From assembly GCF_000715075.1 (NCBI RefSeq), contig NC_134082.1, positions 211,181,948-211,245,947 of the forward strand: 64,000 bases of DNA, read 5' to 3'. The position numbers and the translations under genes are program-made. The notes under the pieces were generated by a model. It was not told where the DNA came from and made no database searches. It saw only the letters and a list, made by a program, of their open reading frames with translations. The first letter of the stretch is position 1. Every line of letters starts with the position of its first letter. This stretch comes from Nicotiana tabacum (Eukaryota > Streptophyta > Magnoliopsida > Solanales > Solanaceae). Below are positions 23,847 through 35,460 of this stretch, piece by piece.

Positions 23847-26182
23847 ATGAAGAATGACAACGGAAACCAAGTTGTTCCGATGGTAACTGCCAATGCCTCA
23901 ACGAGCCGAACAACACCGGCAGCATTGGCACTGGCAGAGAAACCCAGAAATTTTTTCGGAATTGATTTCAAGCGCTGGTAGCAAAAGATGTTCTTATACT
24001 TGACTATTCTAAGTCTCCAGAATTTCATCAAGGAAGATGTTCCTGTGCTGTCCAATGAAACTCCAGAGACTGAACACTTTATCGTGATTGAGGCGTGGAA
24101 ACATTCAGATGTTTTGTGCAAGAATTATATTCTAAGTGGGCTAGAGGATGCTTTGTATAACGTCTACAGTGGCGTGGAAACGTCAAAAGAACTGTGGATT
24201 GCGCTTGAAAAGAAATACAAAATTGAAGATGTCGGGTTAAAGAAGTTCGTTGTTGCAAAGTTTTTGGACTACAAAATGGTAGATAGCAAGTCTGTTATTA
24301 CCCAAGTCAAGGAATTGCAAGTGATTATTCACGATCTCCTTGCTGAATGTATAAGAAGAATTAATACTAGTGTTGGTAGTATTAATTTTATTGTGTTTAC
24401 TAACAGAATTTTCATTGAAGGTCTTGTCATCAATGAAGCATTCCAAGTAACATCGATAATTGAGAAGTTGCCTCCGTTGTGGAAAGACTTCAAAAATTAT
24501 TTGAAACACAAACGCAAGGAGATGTCCCTTGAAGATCTCATTGTTTGGTTGAGAATCGAAGAGGACAACAAAGCTGCTGACAAGAGAGGCCGTGGAAACG
24601 CAAAAATAATGGGAACAAATATTGTTGAAGAGAACAAAAAGAGGAAGAAGGCTTCTGGACCGAAATACAACCCAAGCAAGAAGCGGTTTAGTGGAAATTG
24701 CTACAACTGTGGAAAAGTCGGATACAAATCTACGGAGTGTCGTGCTCCGAAGAAAGACAAGATGAAGGGTCAAGCAAACATGGTTGAAAAGCATGATGAT
24801 GTTGATAACTTGTGTGCCATGCTTTCCGAATACAACTTGGTGGGCAATCCTAAAGAGTGGTGGATTGATTCTGGAGCCATTCTCCATGTTTGTGCTGTTA
24901 GAGAAGCTTTTGCTACTTATGCTGTTGGACCCGATGAGATGCTTTCTATGGGAAATGCTGCAAAGGCCAAGATTGAAGGATGTGGGAAGATATTTCTTAA
25001 AATGACTTCCGGCAAAGTGGTGACTTTGAACAACGTCCTTCATGTTCCCGAGATTAGGAAGAATTTAGTCTCTGCTGGACTTCTTGTTAAAAATGGTTTT
25101 AAATGTATTTTTGTTTCCGATAAGATTGTAATAAGTAAGAACGAAATGTTTGTAGGAAAAAGTTACCTCACTGAGGGCCTTTTCAAGCTGAATGTAATGG
25201 TTGTTGAAAATAATAACAAAATTTCAGCTTCGTCTTACTTACTTGAGTCAAATGAATTATGGCATATATGTTTGGGTCATGTTAATTATAAAACCTTACG
25301 GAAAATGATTAATTTGAAAGTATTGCCTAAATTTGAATGCGACAAATCAAAATGTCAAATATGTGTGGAATCTAAGTATGTTAAACATCCTTATAAGTCA
25401 GTTGTAAGGAATTCAGATCCTTTAGACTTTCACACGGATATTTGCGATATGAAGTCAATGCCATCTCGCGGTGGAAAAAAGTATTTCATAACTTTTATTG
25501 ACGATGGTACTCGATATTGCTATGTTTACTTACTTAATAGTAAAGATGAAGCAATAGACGCATTCAAGCAATATAAAAATAAAATTAAAACGCAACTTAA
25601 CAAGAAAATCAAAATGATAAGAGATGATAGGGGTGGTAAATATGAATTTCCTTATGAACAATTATGTTTAGAATATGGAATTATTCATCAAATAACAGTC
25701 CCTTACACGCCCCAATACAATGGGATTGCAAAAAGAAAGAATCGTTCATTAAAGGAGATGATGAATGCATTATTGATAAGTTCTGGTTTGCCACAGAACT
25801 TGTGGGGGAAGCCATTCTTACGGCAGCCGAATACTAAATCGAGTACCCCAGAGCAAAACACAATCCATTCCATATGAAAATGGAAAGGAAGGAAGCCCAA
25901 CTTGAATTATTTTAAAGTGTGGGGGTGTTTGGCAAAAGTGCAAGTTCTTAAACCCAAAAGGGTAAAAATAAGACCGAAAACTATTGATTGTGTTTTCATA
26001 AGATATGCGACTAATAGTAAAGCATATCGATTTCTGGTTCATAAATCAGAAAATCCCGACAATTATAATAATACGGTTATAGAATCAGATAATGCTAAGT
26101 TCTTTTAAAATATATATCCGTATAAAAAGGAATGTAAGTCGATTGGTGAAGGATCTAAATGACTTCGGGAAGAAACAAAGCA
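23847..26182 (+). pseudogene. Ty1/copia (Tork-like) gag-pol of element A, broken, RT/RNase H missing
   Basis: The reading frame starts at ATG 23847. An in-frame TAG interrupts gag at about 23979. The rest is open to 25877, then a frameshift near 25815 moves the end of the integrase region to another frame (25902-26108). Visible domains are gag with EAWKHSDVLCKNYILSGL; a zinc knuckle whose His is Tyr (CYNCGKVGYKSTEC, near 24700); a protease motif WWIDSGAILHV; a GAG-pre-integrase segment LWHICLGHVNYKTL; and an integrase core (DICDMK..., FITFIDDGTRYCYVY, DDRGGKYE). The copia order PR-INT is clear. RT and RNase H are absent: pol sequence stops at about 26182, where LTR/leader sequence resumes. 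The copy is not autonomous. Antisense ORFs over the region are shadows. Confidence 0.88.
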
Positions 26183-26456
26183 ACAGTAAGTGTAATTTGC
26201 TACCGAACTTTGTGTTCGCTGAAACACTGGGGTTTGAAGTACCACTACACTAGTGTGTAATTCGTCCTATCCTAGGAGGAAATAATCCACAATCTTGGGT
26301 ACTAGGAGGGGATTAAATTCCTTAAGGAAACATTGTGAATTCAGTGGGCTCGGATTAAAATTCTGTTTCTGTTTTTCATTTCTGTTTATGTTAATTTATA
26401 TTTTTTCCAAAATTATTTTAAAATACAGATTACTAACAAGCTTAAGGAATTTAACT
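26183..26456 (+). repeat. Partial copia LTR/leader fragment joined to truncated pol
   Basis: Homologous to 23459-23722 and to 26892-27149. Homology starts at an AGTAAGTG word just after pol sequence and stops after GCTTAAGGAATTTAA, where upstream LTR sequence of element B starts. It marks two rearrangement junctions (about 26182 and 26456). Confidence 0.75.
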
Positions 26457-27275
26457 CGCTCGACTTCGGCTTCGAATTCGGATTTGGATTTGGTCAAATG
26501 ATCGATCGATTGATTAATTTTTGGACCAAATTTATTTGTTAATAGTAAATATTAACAGAACTATTAGTAAATATTTGGTTTAATAATAAAATATTAATAT
26601 TAAAATAAATATTAAATCCAATTCAATTATCCAATTTTCAGTTTTCTGTTTTTGTAACAGAAAATTAACTACCCTTCAATTTTCCCTCTTTATTGTTGAG
26701 TAAATAGCCATTTATGTTATGACATTTATTCTCTGGCCGTTTTGCAAAAATAGCCATTTTGAAGAGTTTCACCCTTTTAGATTTCAGCCTAACTTTGGCT
26801 ATAAATACAAGTCCCTTCTCTCAGATTTTCCATACGAATTTTCTGAGTTCTTCTCCTTTCTTCTGCATATTTTAACTTCAAAGAAAGCAAAAGTAAGTGT
26901 GATTTGCTACCGAACTTTGTGTTCACTGAAACACTGGGATTTGAAGTATCACTACACCAGTGTGTAGTTTGTTCTATCCTGGGAGGAAATAATCCATAAT
27001 CTTGGGTACTAGGAGGGGATTAAATTCCTTAAGGAAACACTGTGAATTCAGTGGGCTCGAATTGATTTTTTTCGTTTATATTTCTGTTTATATTATTTTA
27101 TTTTCTCCAGAATTATTTTACAAATACAGATTACTAACAAGCTTAAGGAATTTAATATATTTTCTGTATTTGTGTTATACTCACTGTTTCTGGAGAGTAA
27201 AATCTTTGTGGTTTTATACTCTATTGGAGATAAAATCTACATGATTTTAACGTTTGTGTCATTCTTTTACAGAAA
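26457..27275 (+). mobile_element. Truncated LTR and leader of copia element B
   Basis: Starts within the U3 region (the counterpart of about 23095 in element A) and continues through the same TATAAATACAAG block (about 26800) and leader to the ATG at 27276. The beginning of the LTR is missing. Confidence 0.7.
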
Positions 27276-28096
27276 TGATAAAGGACAATGGAAACCAAGT
27301 TGTTCCGATGGTAACTGCCAATGCCTCAACAAGCCGAACAACACTGGCAGCATTGGCACAGGAGGAGAAGCCCAAAAAAATTTCCGGGATTGATTTCAAG
27401 CGCTGGCAGCAAAAGATGTTCTTCTACTTGACTACTCTAAGTCTCCAGAAGTTCATCAAGGAAGATGTTCATGTGTTGTCCGTGAAACTCCAGAGACTGA
27501 ACATTTCTCGTGATTGAGGCGTGGAAGCATTCAGATTTTTTGTGCAAGAATTATATTCTAAGCGGGCTGGAGGATGCTTTGTATAACGTCTATAGTGGCG
27601 TGGAAACGTTAAAAGAACTGTGGATTGTGCTTGAAAAGAAATACAAAACTGAAGATGTCGGGTTGAAGAAGTTCGTTGCTGCAAAGTTTCTGGACTACAA
27701 AATAGTAGATAGCAAGTCTGTTATTACCCAAGTCAAGGAATTATAAGTGATTATTCACGATCTCCTTGCTGAAGGTATAAGAAGAATTAATACTAGTGTT
27801 GGTAGTATTAATTTTATTGTGTTTACTAACAGAATTTTCATTGAAGGTCTTATCATCAATGAAGCATTCCAAGTAGCAGCGATGATTGAGAAGTTGCCTA
27901 CGTTGTTGAAGGACTTCAAAAATTATTTGAAACACAAACGCAAGGAGATGTCCCTTGAAGATCTCATTATTCGGTTAAGAATCGAAGATGACAATAAAGT
28001 TGCTGACAAGAGAGGCCGTGGAAACTCAATAATAATGGGAGCAAATATTGTTGAAGAGAACAAAAAGAAGAAGAAGGCTTCTGGACCGAAATACAA
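27276..28096 (+). pseudogene. Copia element B gag fragment, broken
   Basis: Close relative of the element A gag. It has frameshifts near 27280-27510, a TAA stop at about 27744 replacing a Gln codon, and is cut off at 28096 in the Lys-rich stretch just before the zinc knuckle, where duplicate segment S2 begins. It shares with A a 72-bp in-frame insertion (27774-27845) carrying a perfect 10-bp hairpin. Confidence 0.85.
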
Positions 28097-28100
28097 TAAT

Positions 28101-29785
28101 AATTTGACTCGGCACGATGTTTAAGAAAAAAATACTTTTGAAATTTGTGGTATTAAAAGCTTAAGGAGTAAAAGTTTTGTGTGACCATGACATTTGTGTA
28201 GTTATTAAACTTTCTCATTAAGGGTAAAATAGGTAAAATGAAGAGTTTAAATTTGAATTATTTTCAAATTTAAAAATGTGTCATTTATTTTAAAACCGAC
28301 TAAAAAGAAAAATAACTCATTTAATTTGAAACGGAGGGAGTAGTTAATAATAATAAATATATGTTAGTTATTAAATGAATAGAGAAACTCTTTTATCAAA
28401 ATTAAATACTAAATTTTAATTTTTGAAACTTGTGGATTACAATAAAATTATCTAATCTCATTGTAAATTAATTAGGACAACGGGTTCTTACCTTATATTT
28501 GACATAAAATTAATATTTCGGAAACCACAAAACAAAAACACTCGAAGTAAATTGAAATGTTTAATTAAGAATTTAGTCAAAAGGAAAAAGTTGAGTGGCT
28601 CTGAAATAATGATAGTATCACATACTAAATAAAAGCGCATGCATGATACAACATTATTATTAGATTATTGCTAGTCATTTTGAGGGGTAGATGTTCCAAA
28701 TTTAAATATTGTTACACAAGTTAAGCTAAATGGCCTAATTAAGGCATCATTTGTACTTAATGAAGGTTTGAATATTAATCATTTAGATCTCAGACCTTAA
28801 ATCAGTTTGTATTTTAAAGTCTGAATCTTAATCATTCAGATCTTAATCATTAAGTGTGTATTTGTTTTTACTTCACAATCACTTAATGCTTTTGAATAGG
28901 TCTGTATGATTAAGATCTACAACAATGACTTAATTTTATTAAGCTTGATGCTATCATCCACGTTAATTATTAATTTTCATCACCGCCTACCATTATCAAC
29001 TATCACCATGTCGCCCACCACCACCATACTCAATCACTACCATCACCACCAAGTCATTATCATTATCGACAACCACCACCCACCATCTCCACTACCCCCG
29101 CCACCATCATTCTCAACCACAACCACAAACTCATCCAACTCAACTACCACAACTAACCACCCCATCACCATCAACAACCATGTCGGACTGTCCACTATTA
29201 TAAACTACCACCACCTTCCTCAATCACAACCACTACCGCCACCCACTATTATTAATTATTACCACCCACCACTACTATTCTCAACTATAATTGTCATCAC
29301 TATCATTTACCACTAGCTAGCTACTATGCAGAACCACCACCATCAACCAAACCCACCACCAACCGCCGTCTCTAGTCGACATTCTCAAGCACCATATTAG
29401 TCATCACCATCACTAACTACCATATTTTAAACAATATATATTTTATTGATAGAATATTAGAATAATTAGTATTTTATTTGAATTTTATGTTTATTAATTT
29501 TCAAATAAAGATAAATTTTATACATTCAGATGTTAAAAAACAAACATTCTTAATCATTTAGTATTCAGATCTTAATACACATCTTAATATTCAGATGTGT
29601 ATTCAGATTCAGATGTCTTAATCTTAATGCACATTTTAATATTCAGATGTGTATTTAAATTTAGACGTTTTAACCTTAAAAATAAAATAAATGAGGCCTA
29701 AGTGTCGATCCCAACATAAGAGAGAGATATCGGTTTATCTCATTTCCCTTAGCCTCTTTATCTTTTTGAAGTGAAATTGGCTCTT
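28101..29785 (+). repeat. Direct duplication, copy S2
   Basis: Partner of 20981-22879. It begins inside a Stowaway MITE and lacks both the second Stowaway (empty TA site at 28358-28359) and the copia LTR at its end: after the shared GCTCT (29780-29784) it continues into TTCATTTTCC, so it preserves the pre-insertion state of that target. Confidence 0.85.
28743..29698. mobile_element. Harbinger-like non-autonomous element, copy in S2
   Basis: Same element as 21886-22793, with left end GGCATCATTT (one substitution), right end AAATGAGGCC and flanking TAA. It is slightly longer because of extra repeats near the right subterminal region. The 136-aa ORF over the CCACCA tract is spurious. Confidence 0.8.
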
Positions 29786-30166
29786 TCATTTTCCTTATTT
29801 TATATTCCTTATTAGTGATCTCCTTTATTACATACTAAAGTTTAAACCATCCTTGGGATTTTAAAATCAGATTTCCCTTCATATTATTGATGCATCACAA
29901 ATCGATTCTCTGATGAGTGCAAAACACAACACAAAATTAATGCTCGCTAGCCAAAAATAGTATAGTAAAATTATCATCTGAACATGGATTGGATTTAAAC
30001 AATGTTTTAGTATTTTCTGGTTTAACTGCTATTCAGGATGATCAAAACTTGATTTGGAATGATTTCGAACTATCATTAACTACTAAAGTAAAGCAATTGA
30101 CAATTGACTGCAACAAATTAGAGATTAGCAAAGCCGGTTTCTTATAAAAATAAGGGTCGTAACAGG
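29786..30166. other. Unannotated flank between S2 and the giant retrotransposon
   Basis: No gene. Its right end ACAGG (30162-30166) is the left target duplication of the Tat/Ogre-like element. The sequence would join directly to 51569 onward in the pre-insertion chromosome. Confidence 0.6.
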
Positions 30167-33100
30167 TGTCACACCTCCTTTTTACCTACACCCCCTGGAA
30201 GGGTGTATAATGGAGTTTTTCCAATTAAAGGACAATCGGAACGGGATTTGGTTATTAAAATTTCAGAGTCGCTACTTGGGAGATTAATGGTGTCCCAAGT
30301 CACCGGTTTAATCCCGAACCGAGGAAAATACTGACTCTGTATTACAGTCTGCGAACTAGAAATCCGGATAAGGAATTCTGTTAACCCGAGAAAAGGTGCT
30401 AGGCATTCCCGGGTTCCGTGGTTCTAGCATGGTCGCTTAACTGTTGTATTTGATTTTATCTGATTTTAATACATGCCAGCTTATGTGCCTTTTATTCGTA
30501 AACTGCTTTTATCATTTTTAAAAGAATTGCAACGTCGTGAAAACGCGTCTCGAACCACGTTGCAATCAATACACCCACAGTCGTCAACACATTTCGACTC
30601 CGTTGAGATTTGGATTTGGGTCACATAAATGTACACCCGAATTTAGGAATGTAATTTTATTAAAATCGCGCCTAAAGAGTCTAACGTATTATTATTTTAG
30701 GGAGGCCGTGAAATTCGCTAAACGGATCATCCCGAAGTCTAAAAATTAATACAATATTTATTGAGGGCCCCGTAATTTGTGTGTTATATTTGGCGAGGTT
30801 CGTCTCATTTATTATTTCAAAGCCCAAAATGGATTCAGGCCCAAATCTTACTTCAAAGAAAGCAGTCGCGTGTTGGGCCTTTAACATGAGCCCAAGTTCT
30901 TTTATATGTAGCATGTGGCTTTAATGCATAACAAAATCAACATCTTTAGAGCACCCAACCAATTTTCAATTTAGTAACATTTGCATCTCATTGGCTCGAA
31001 TATCTGAACGGGTTAAACCAATTAAACTAATATACTGAAATTATAGCCTATAGATTTCTATGTATGAGTTAGGCCAGTAACGCAGAACAATACGCTTGAC
31101 ACTAAACTATGACCCTACTGGTGTATCAATACCAAATCACAACTGGTTTCGAGTTTAACTTTATATTAACAGGGATCTAGTTGCATACAGATGTGATATC
31201 AAGCCTGGAATTATTAACACTACAACTGATGTTTATGTTCTTACTCTTAACAGTTCGAACACTAGATCATTGCTACAAATGCACAGTTCCTGAATCAATG
31301 TCCAACTCGGATTATGCTCTGGTTCCAAGTGTCTAAACTAAGGGAATGAACTAAATTGACTACAAGTAATGCCGTTCCAAGTCTAACTATTGCACACCGA
31401 TTCTCTGAGCTGATTATCAATCTATTACAAAAATGATAGCCAAAACAGTTCCAATCGCCTAAGACAATCTCAATTATACAGTCCAGCACAAATTAAACAC
31501 TCCAAATCAATCCTAAATAGACAATCCTAATTAAACAACTAACTACCATTGCAACTCAAACAGATTAAAGCTAGGCAACTAAATGTCATTTGGACTGATT
31601 TCAACTACTCGAATGAACACGAATTTGGAACATTACTTCATTTCAATCCAATTGAAAGCTACATCATTGATTTCAAAATGTGTACCTGGATATGAAATGT
31701 AAGAAGAAGAGGAGGAAATCAGCGGCAATAATCAGGTGCAATCCAGAAAATTCAACAGCCTAGAAGTGATTTGAAACCAAACACAAACAGCCAATCAACC
31801 AAAATAGCACCAAAACCACCACAAATGAAACCAGCACCCTCTACAACCTTCATTAACCCAAAACTTCAATAAAACCAGTTCAATTATGCCTACAACTATT
31901 CGCAATTACAACAGTATACTCCAGAGACAACTTTAGCAATCAGAAAACCCAATTAAACTGGACAAAACAGATTGAATGAACTCTCACAATTACTCGAAGT
32001 CCAACAGAAAACTCTCTGAATCTTCAAATTACCAAAAATGAACTCAGGAATGTAATTCAGCTACCAAAACTAGAATTCAGCTGGAAAATTGAATAAAACA
32101 GTATTTTTTTTGTTTCTACTGGATTTTGTTTGTTTTTGTATTTTTTTAAGAACTAAGAACTAGAAGCAAATTTGGATCTGAAATTTGAATTCCAGATCTG
32201 AAACTGGAAGAGTACTGTTTTTGGGGAAATTTTGGTGGCCAAAAAAAACTCCCTTCAAGGCAAAGGCATTGCCCTTTTATAGGCACACAAGAGTGAAAAA
32301 TCAGAATTTTGGATTTCTTTTTTAGTCCCTCCCCCTTTTCACTTTGACCCCCTTATTTCTAACTTGTTACTCAAGCAAATGCCCTTAATTTACTGAAACC
32401 TACACTAAAGTACCATTCTAGAAGGCCCTAGGATGCTCTTCTACCCACAAAATACCTACACTACCCTTACCCTTACTTTGGAATTACTAATCCTAAAGAA
32501 ACTACCCTTTTCTATGCCTAAAATGCCCTTCTACCAGTCTGAAATTTACAGACTAGAGTTAACTGATCCCAACCCCTCATCCTAGCTGAAATTTAACTAT
32601 AGTTAATTAACAAATGATCACTCAGCTATATCCAAACCTTTAAATCTAATCAAACTACAAATGAAGACTGAAACTCAATTAAACTAAACTTAAACTAACA
32701 AAATTATTAATTCAAATAAACAAGAATCAAACAATTTCAAGGCGGGTTGGGAACAGTAACGAGAAGAAACTCTATTGAATCTTTGAATTAAGAAGAAAAG
32801 ACCTTGACTCAGAATTTGCTAACAATAACAAGACGAAACTCTATCGAAACTAAACTAACAATTAGAATGTCTGGAAATTGAATTACACATGAATCAAATT
32901 AAATAAAACTTAACATGCAAAGCGACCTCACTGATTAAGACAAATGAAAGAGAAGCAACAGAGGAATTAACTAAGAGAATCGTAGAGCTACAGAATACTT
33001 ACTACAGAAAGCACTCGACCTTGAAAAATCTCCTCGAAACTGGTTCAATTCCCAAAACTCTAGACCCGCAATTCAAGGCCTTCTGCTTGGATTCTAGGGG

Positions 33101-34061
33101 TTCTAGGCGTGAAATAGCGATGAGGTAAGGAAGACGGTTGCCTGGTATGTTTTTGGGTTCATTTGGGCCAACTTGTGACTTGGCCGGAAAACTTCAATTG
33201 TAGATTCGATGAGCTCAGGGAATATTCGACGGAAAATATTATGGGGGTTGGAAAGAGGAGTTCATGGGGAACCTACGGTGTTTCTCTGGTGGCCATTGGC
33301 GTAGGTAGTGTTTCCCTCCGGCGAGAATTCCGGCGAATAACAATGGTGGAGGCGGAGAGGGACATGGTACGAGGTGGGGGTACTTGTCTCTAGGGTTTTT
33401 GAAGGAGTTTGGACAGTTATATTCCAATCACAAGAGTAGCTTGTGACCGTTGGATTAAAGGGCTTCGATGGCTGAGATCTAACGACGCCAAACGACGTCG
33501 TTTGGCTAAGGAACAATGGACCGGGTGAAAAATGGTTTTGGGCTGGACTGTATAGGTGTTTGGGCCAGCGGATTAGGTGCAAAAGTGGTCCAAATTTGGC
33601 CTTTACTTAAAGCCACTCCTTTTGTATTTTTATTTTCTTTTTAATTTATTTTTTTTTCATTTTGTAATTTTGTATTTATTTTTTTTTCTAATTTTTACAA
33701 AGATGCAAAATTAAACTAACAATTAAACTAAAACCAATTAATGCCTAATTTACTTAATAACTATTTGCGACAGTTTCACAATTAAAACAATAAAAATGCT
33801 AAAGTGAACTATTTTTGTCATTTTCTTCATATCCTATTCTAAAACAAATTAATCCCTAATTAATACTAAAGTATGAAATTAAATCCTAAATGCAAATGCA
33901 TATTTTTATGTATTTTATATGAATTAACATGCACAAATAAAATGCAACAATTATCAGAAAATGACACCAAAATGCACAAAAATTGTAAAAATGAAGAAAA
34001 ATCATTTTGCTTGAATTTTTTGGGAATAATTCATATATAGGGCAAAAATCACGTGCTCACA
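30167..34061 (-). repeat. 3' LTR of the Tat/Ogre-like element
   Basis: 3,895 bp, TG...CA on the plus strand (TGTCACACC...GCTCACA). It matches 48389-51563 across almost its whole length with a few percent differences by eye. The extra ~740 bp (about 30699-31440) is missing from the other LTR. Short ORFs inside (e.g. 33163-33393) are present in both LTRs, but codon content and lack of motifs give no reason to call a gene. Confidence 0.92.
32273..32281 (-). promoter_or_regulatory. Candidate LTR TATA box (3' LTR copy)
   Basis: The minus strand reads CTATAAAAGGGC, a strong TATA box in a GC-flanked context, identical in the 5' LTR (49763-49771). It sits mid-LTR, where a U3/R boundary would be expected. 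Confidence 0.55.
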
Positions 34062-34078
34062 GCTGCCCCTCTTTGCTC
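34062..34078 (-). other. Polypurine tract of the Tat/Ogre-like element
   Basis: The minus strand reads GAGCAAAGAGGGGCAGC directly before the TGTGAGCACG start of the 3' LTR. This position and purine run fit the plus-strand primer of reverse transcription. Confidence 0.75.
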
Positions 34079-34574
34079 GGAAACACGAAGAATTTTCGTG
34101 CAAAGATAAGTGAGCAAATACAAGCGATTTTTGCCCGTTTAAATATTCCGTTGTGAAGCATTTTGAAAAGTTTTGACCGCACCCTACTTCAGAGGTTGCC
34201 TACATATCCTGGGCGAAACAGGAATCAGGTTAGTGTAGTTCGGGAATGTTTGGTAGCTGGGACTACCAGGATCTGTGATTTCACTGCACTTGCTACTGCT
34301 ATTGCTTGCGGACCTCCCTTATTACACCATGTCAAAATAAAAAAAGCTAGACTTAGCTATGAACTATGAATTACAAAAGTCCTATCTAAATTCTTCAAAC
34401 TTGCTCTTGTACTTCCTTGTTGCTTTGTTGTCTTGTGTTTTCTTGTTGCCTCGTTGTCTTGTGTTTTTCTTGGTGAAATCCCTTGTTATTACTTCAACTT
34501 GCTGATTGCGATGTTGTTCCTTCTCTCCAAATTGTTGAACTTGAATAAACTTGAACTTGAATGTATTCCTCTAT

Positions 34575-35460
34575 TATCCGGGTGGGCTCCTAGCTGCTGA
34601 CCTTGAAATTGAAAGTATTCCTCTATTATTCAAGTGGGCTCCTGACTCTGTTATACAGGCGGCTTCCTGGCTTCCGAAACATGAATTGTATGTCTCTGTT
34701 CTTCAGACGGGCTCCTAACTGCTGAACTTGTAATTGAATTTATTCCTCTATTATCCAGGCGGCTCCTGACTTCATAACTTGAATGTATTCCTCTGTTCTC
34801 CAGGCGGGCTCCTGACTTCATAACTTGAATGTATTCCTCTGTTCTCCAGGCGGGCTCCTAACTTCAAAGAAGTTGATTGAAAACTAAACTTTGAATTGTA
34901 TCACCTCTGTTCTTCAGACGGACTCCTGATTGCTGAAACTTGAACTGTATGTCTCTGTTCTCCAAGCGGACTCCTGACTTCAACTACAACTTAAGATATA
35001 ACAACCTCCATTCTCCAGGCGGGCTCCTGACTTCAGCTACAACTTAAGCTATAACAACCTCCATTCTCCAGGCGGGCTCCTAACCTCAATTACAACTTAA
35101 AATATAACAACCTCCATTCTCCAGGCGGGCTCCTGACTTCGAAATTTGAATCGCATGCCTCTATTCTCCAGGCAGGTTCCTGACTTCTGAACTTGAAATG
35201 TAAAGGCTTTGAAACTGAATGTATTCCTCTGTTATCCAGGCGGGCTCCCGATTTCTGATTTTTGAAATTGCATGTATTCCTCCGTTGTTCAGGCGGGCTC
35301 CTGATTTCATCAAAATAGACAAAACAAAGAAAACTTTCGACCCCAGTTTGGGAGAACTGGGGCTTGTTACCACATACTAACAAGGGTTGAAAACTAAAAC
35401 TTGCATGCTTAGAAATTTACATACTGAAATGTATTCCTCTGTTATAGGGGCAGGCTCCCC
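34575..35460 (-). repeat. Minisatellite in the element's 3' untranslated region, about 16 units
   Basis: The core CCAGGCGGGCTCCTGACTTC and variants occur about 16 times at roughly 45-70-bp spacing (e.g. 34801, 34847, 35016, 35070, 35120, 35290), usually after TATTCCTCTGTT. Part of the core can pair (CAGG...CCTG). ORFs over it are shadows. Confidence 0.8.

Noticed and set aside
24237..25043. Long minus-strand ORF of 268 codons
   Set aside because: It lies antisense to the copia gag-protease frame, which has clear domain motifs. No recognisable content on the minus strand.
33163..33393. Possible LTR-encoded small proteins (also minus-strand 33262-33582 and 50752-51072)
   Set aside because: The frames exist in both LTRs only because the LTRs are duplicates. 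There are no motifs, and the plus-strand frame of 33163 is not preserved as such in the other LTR.
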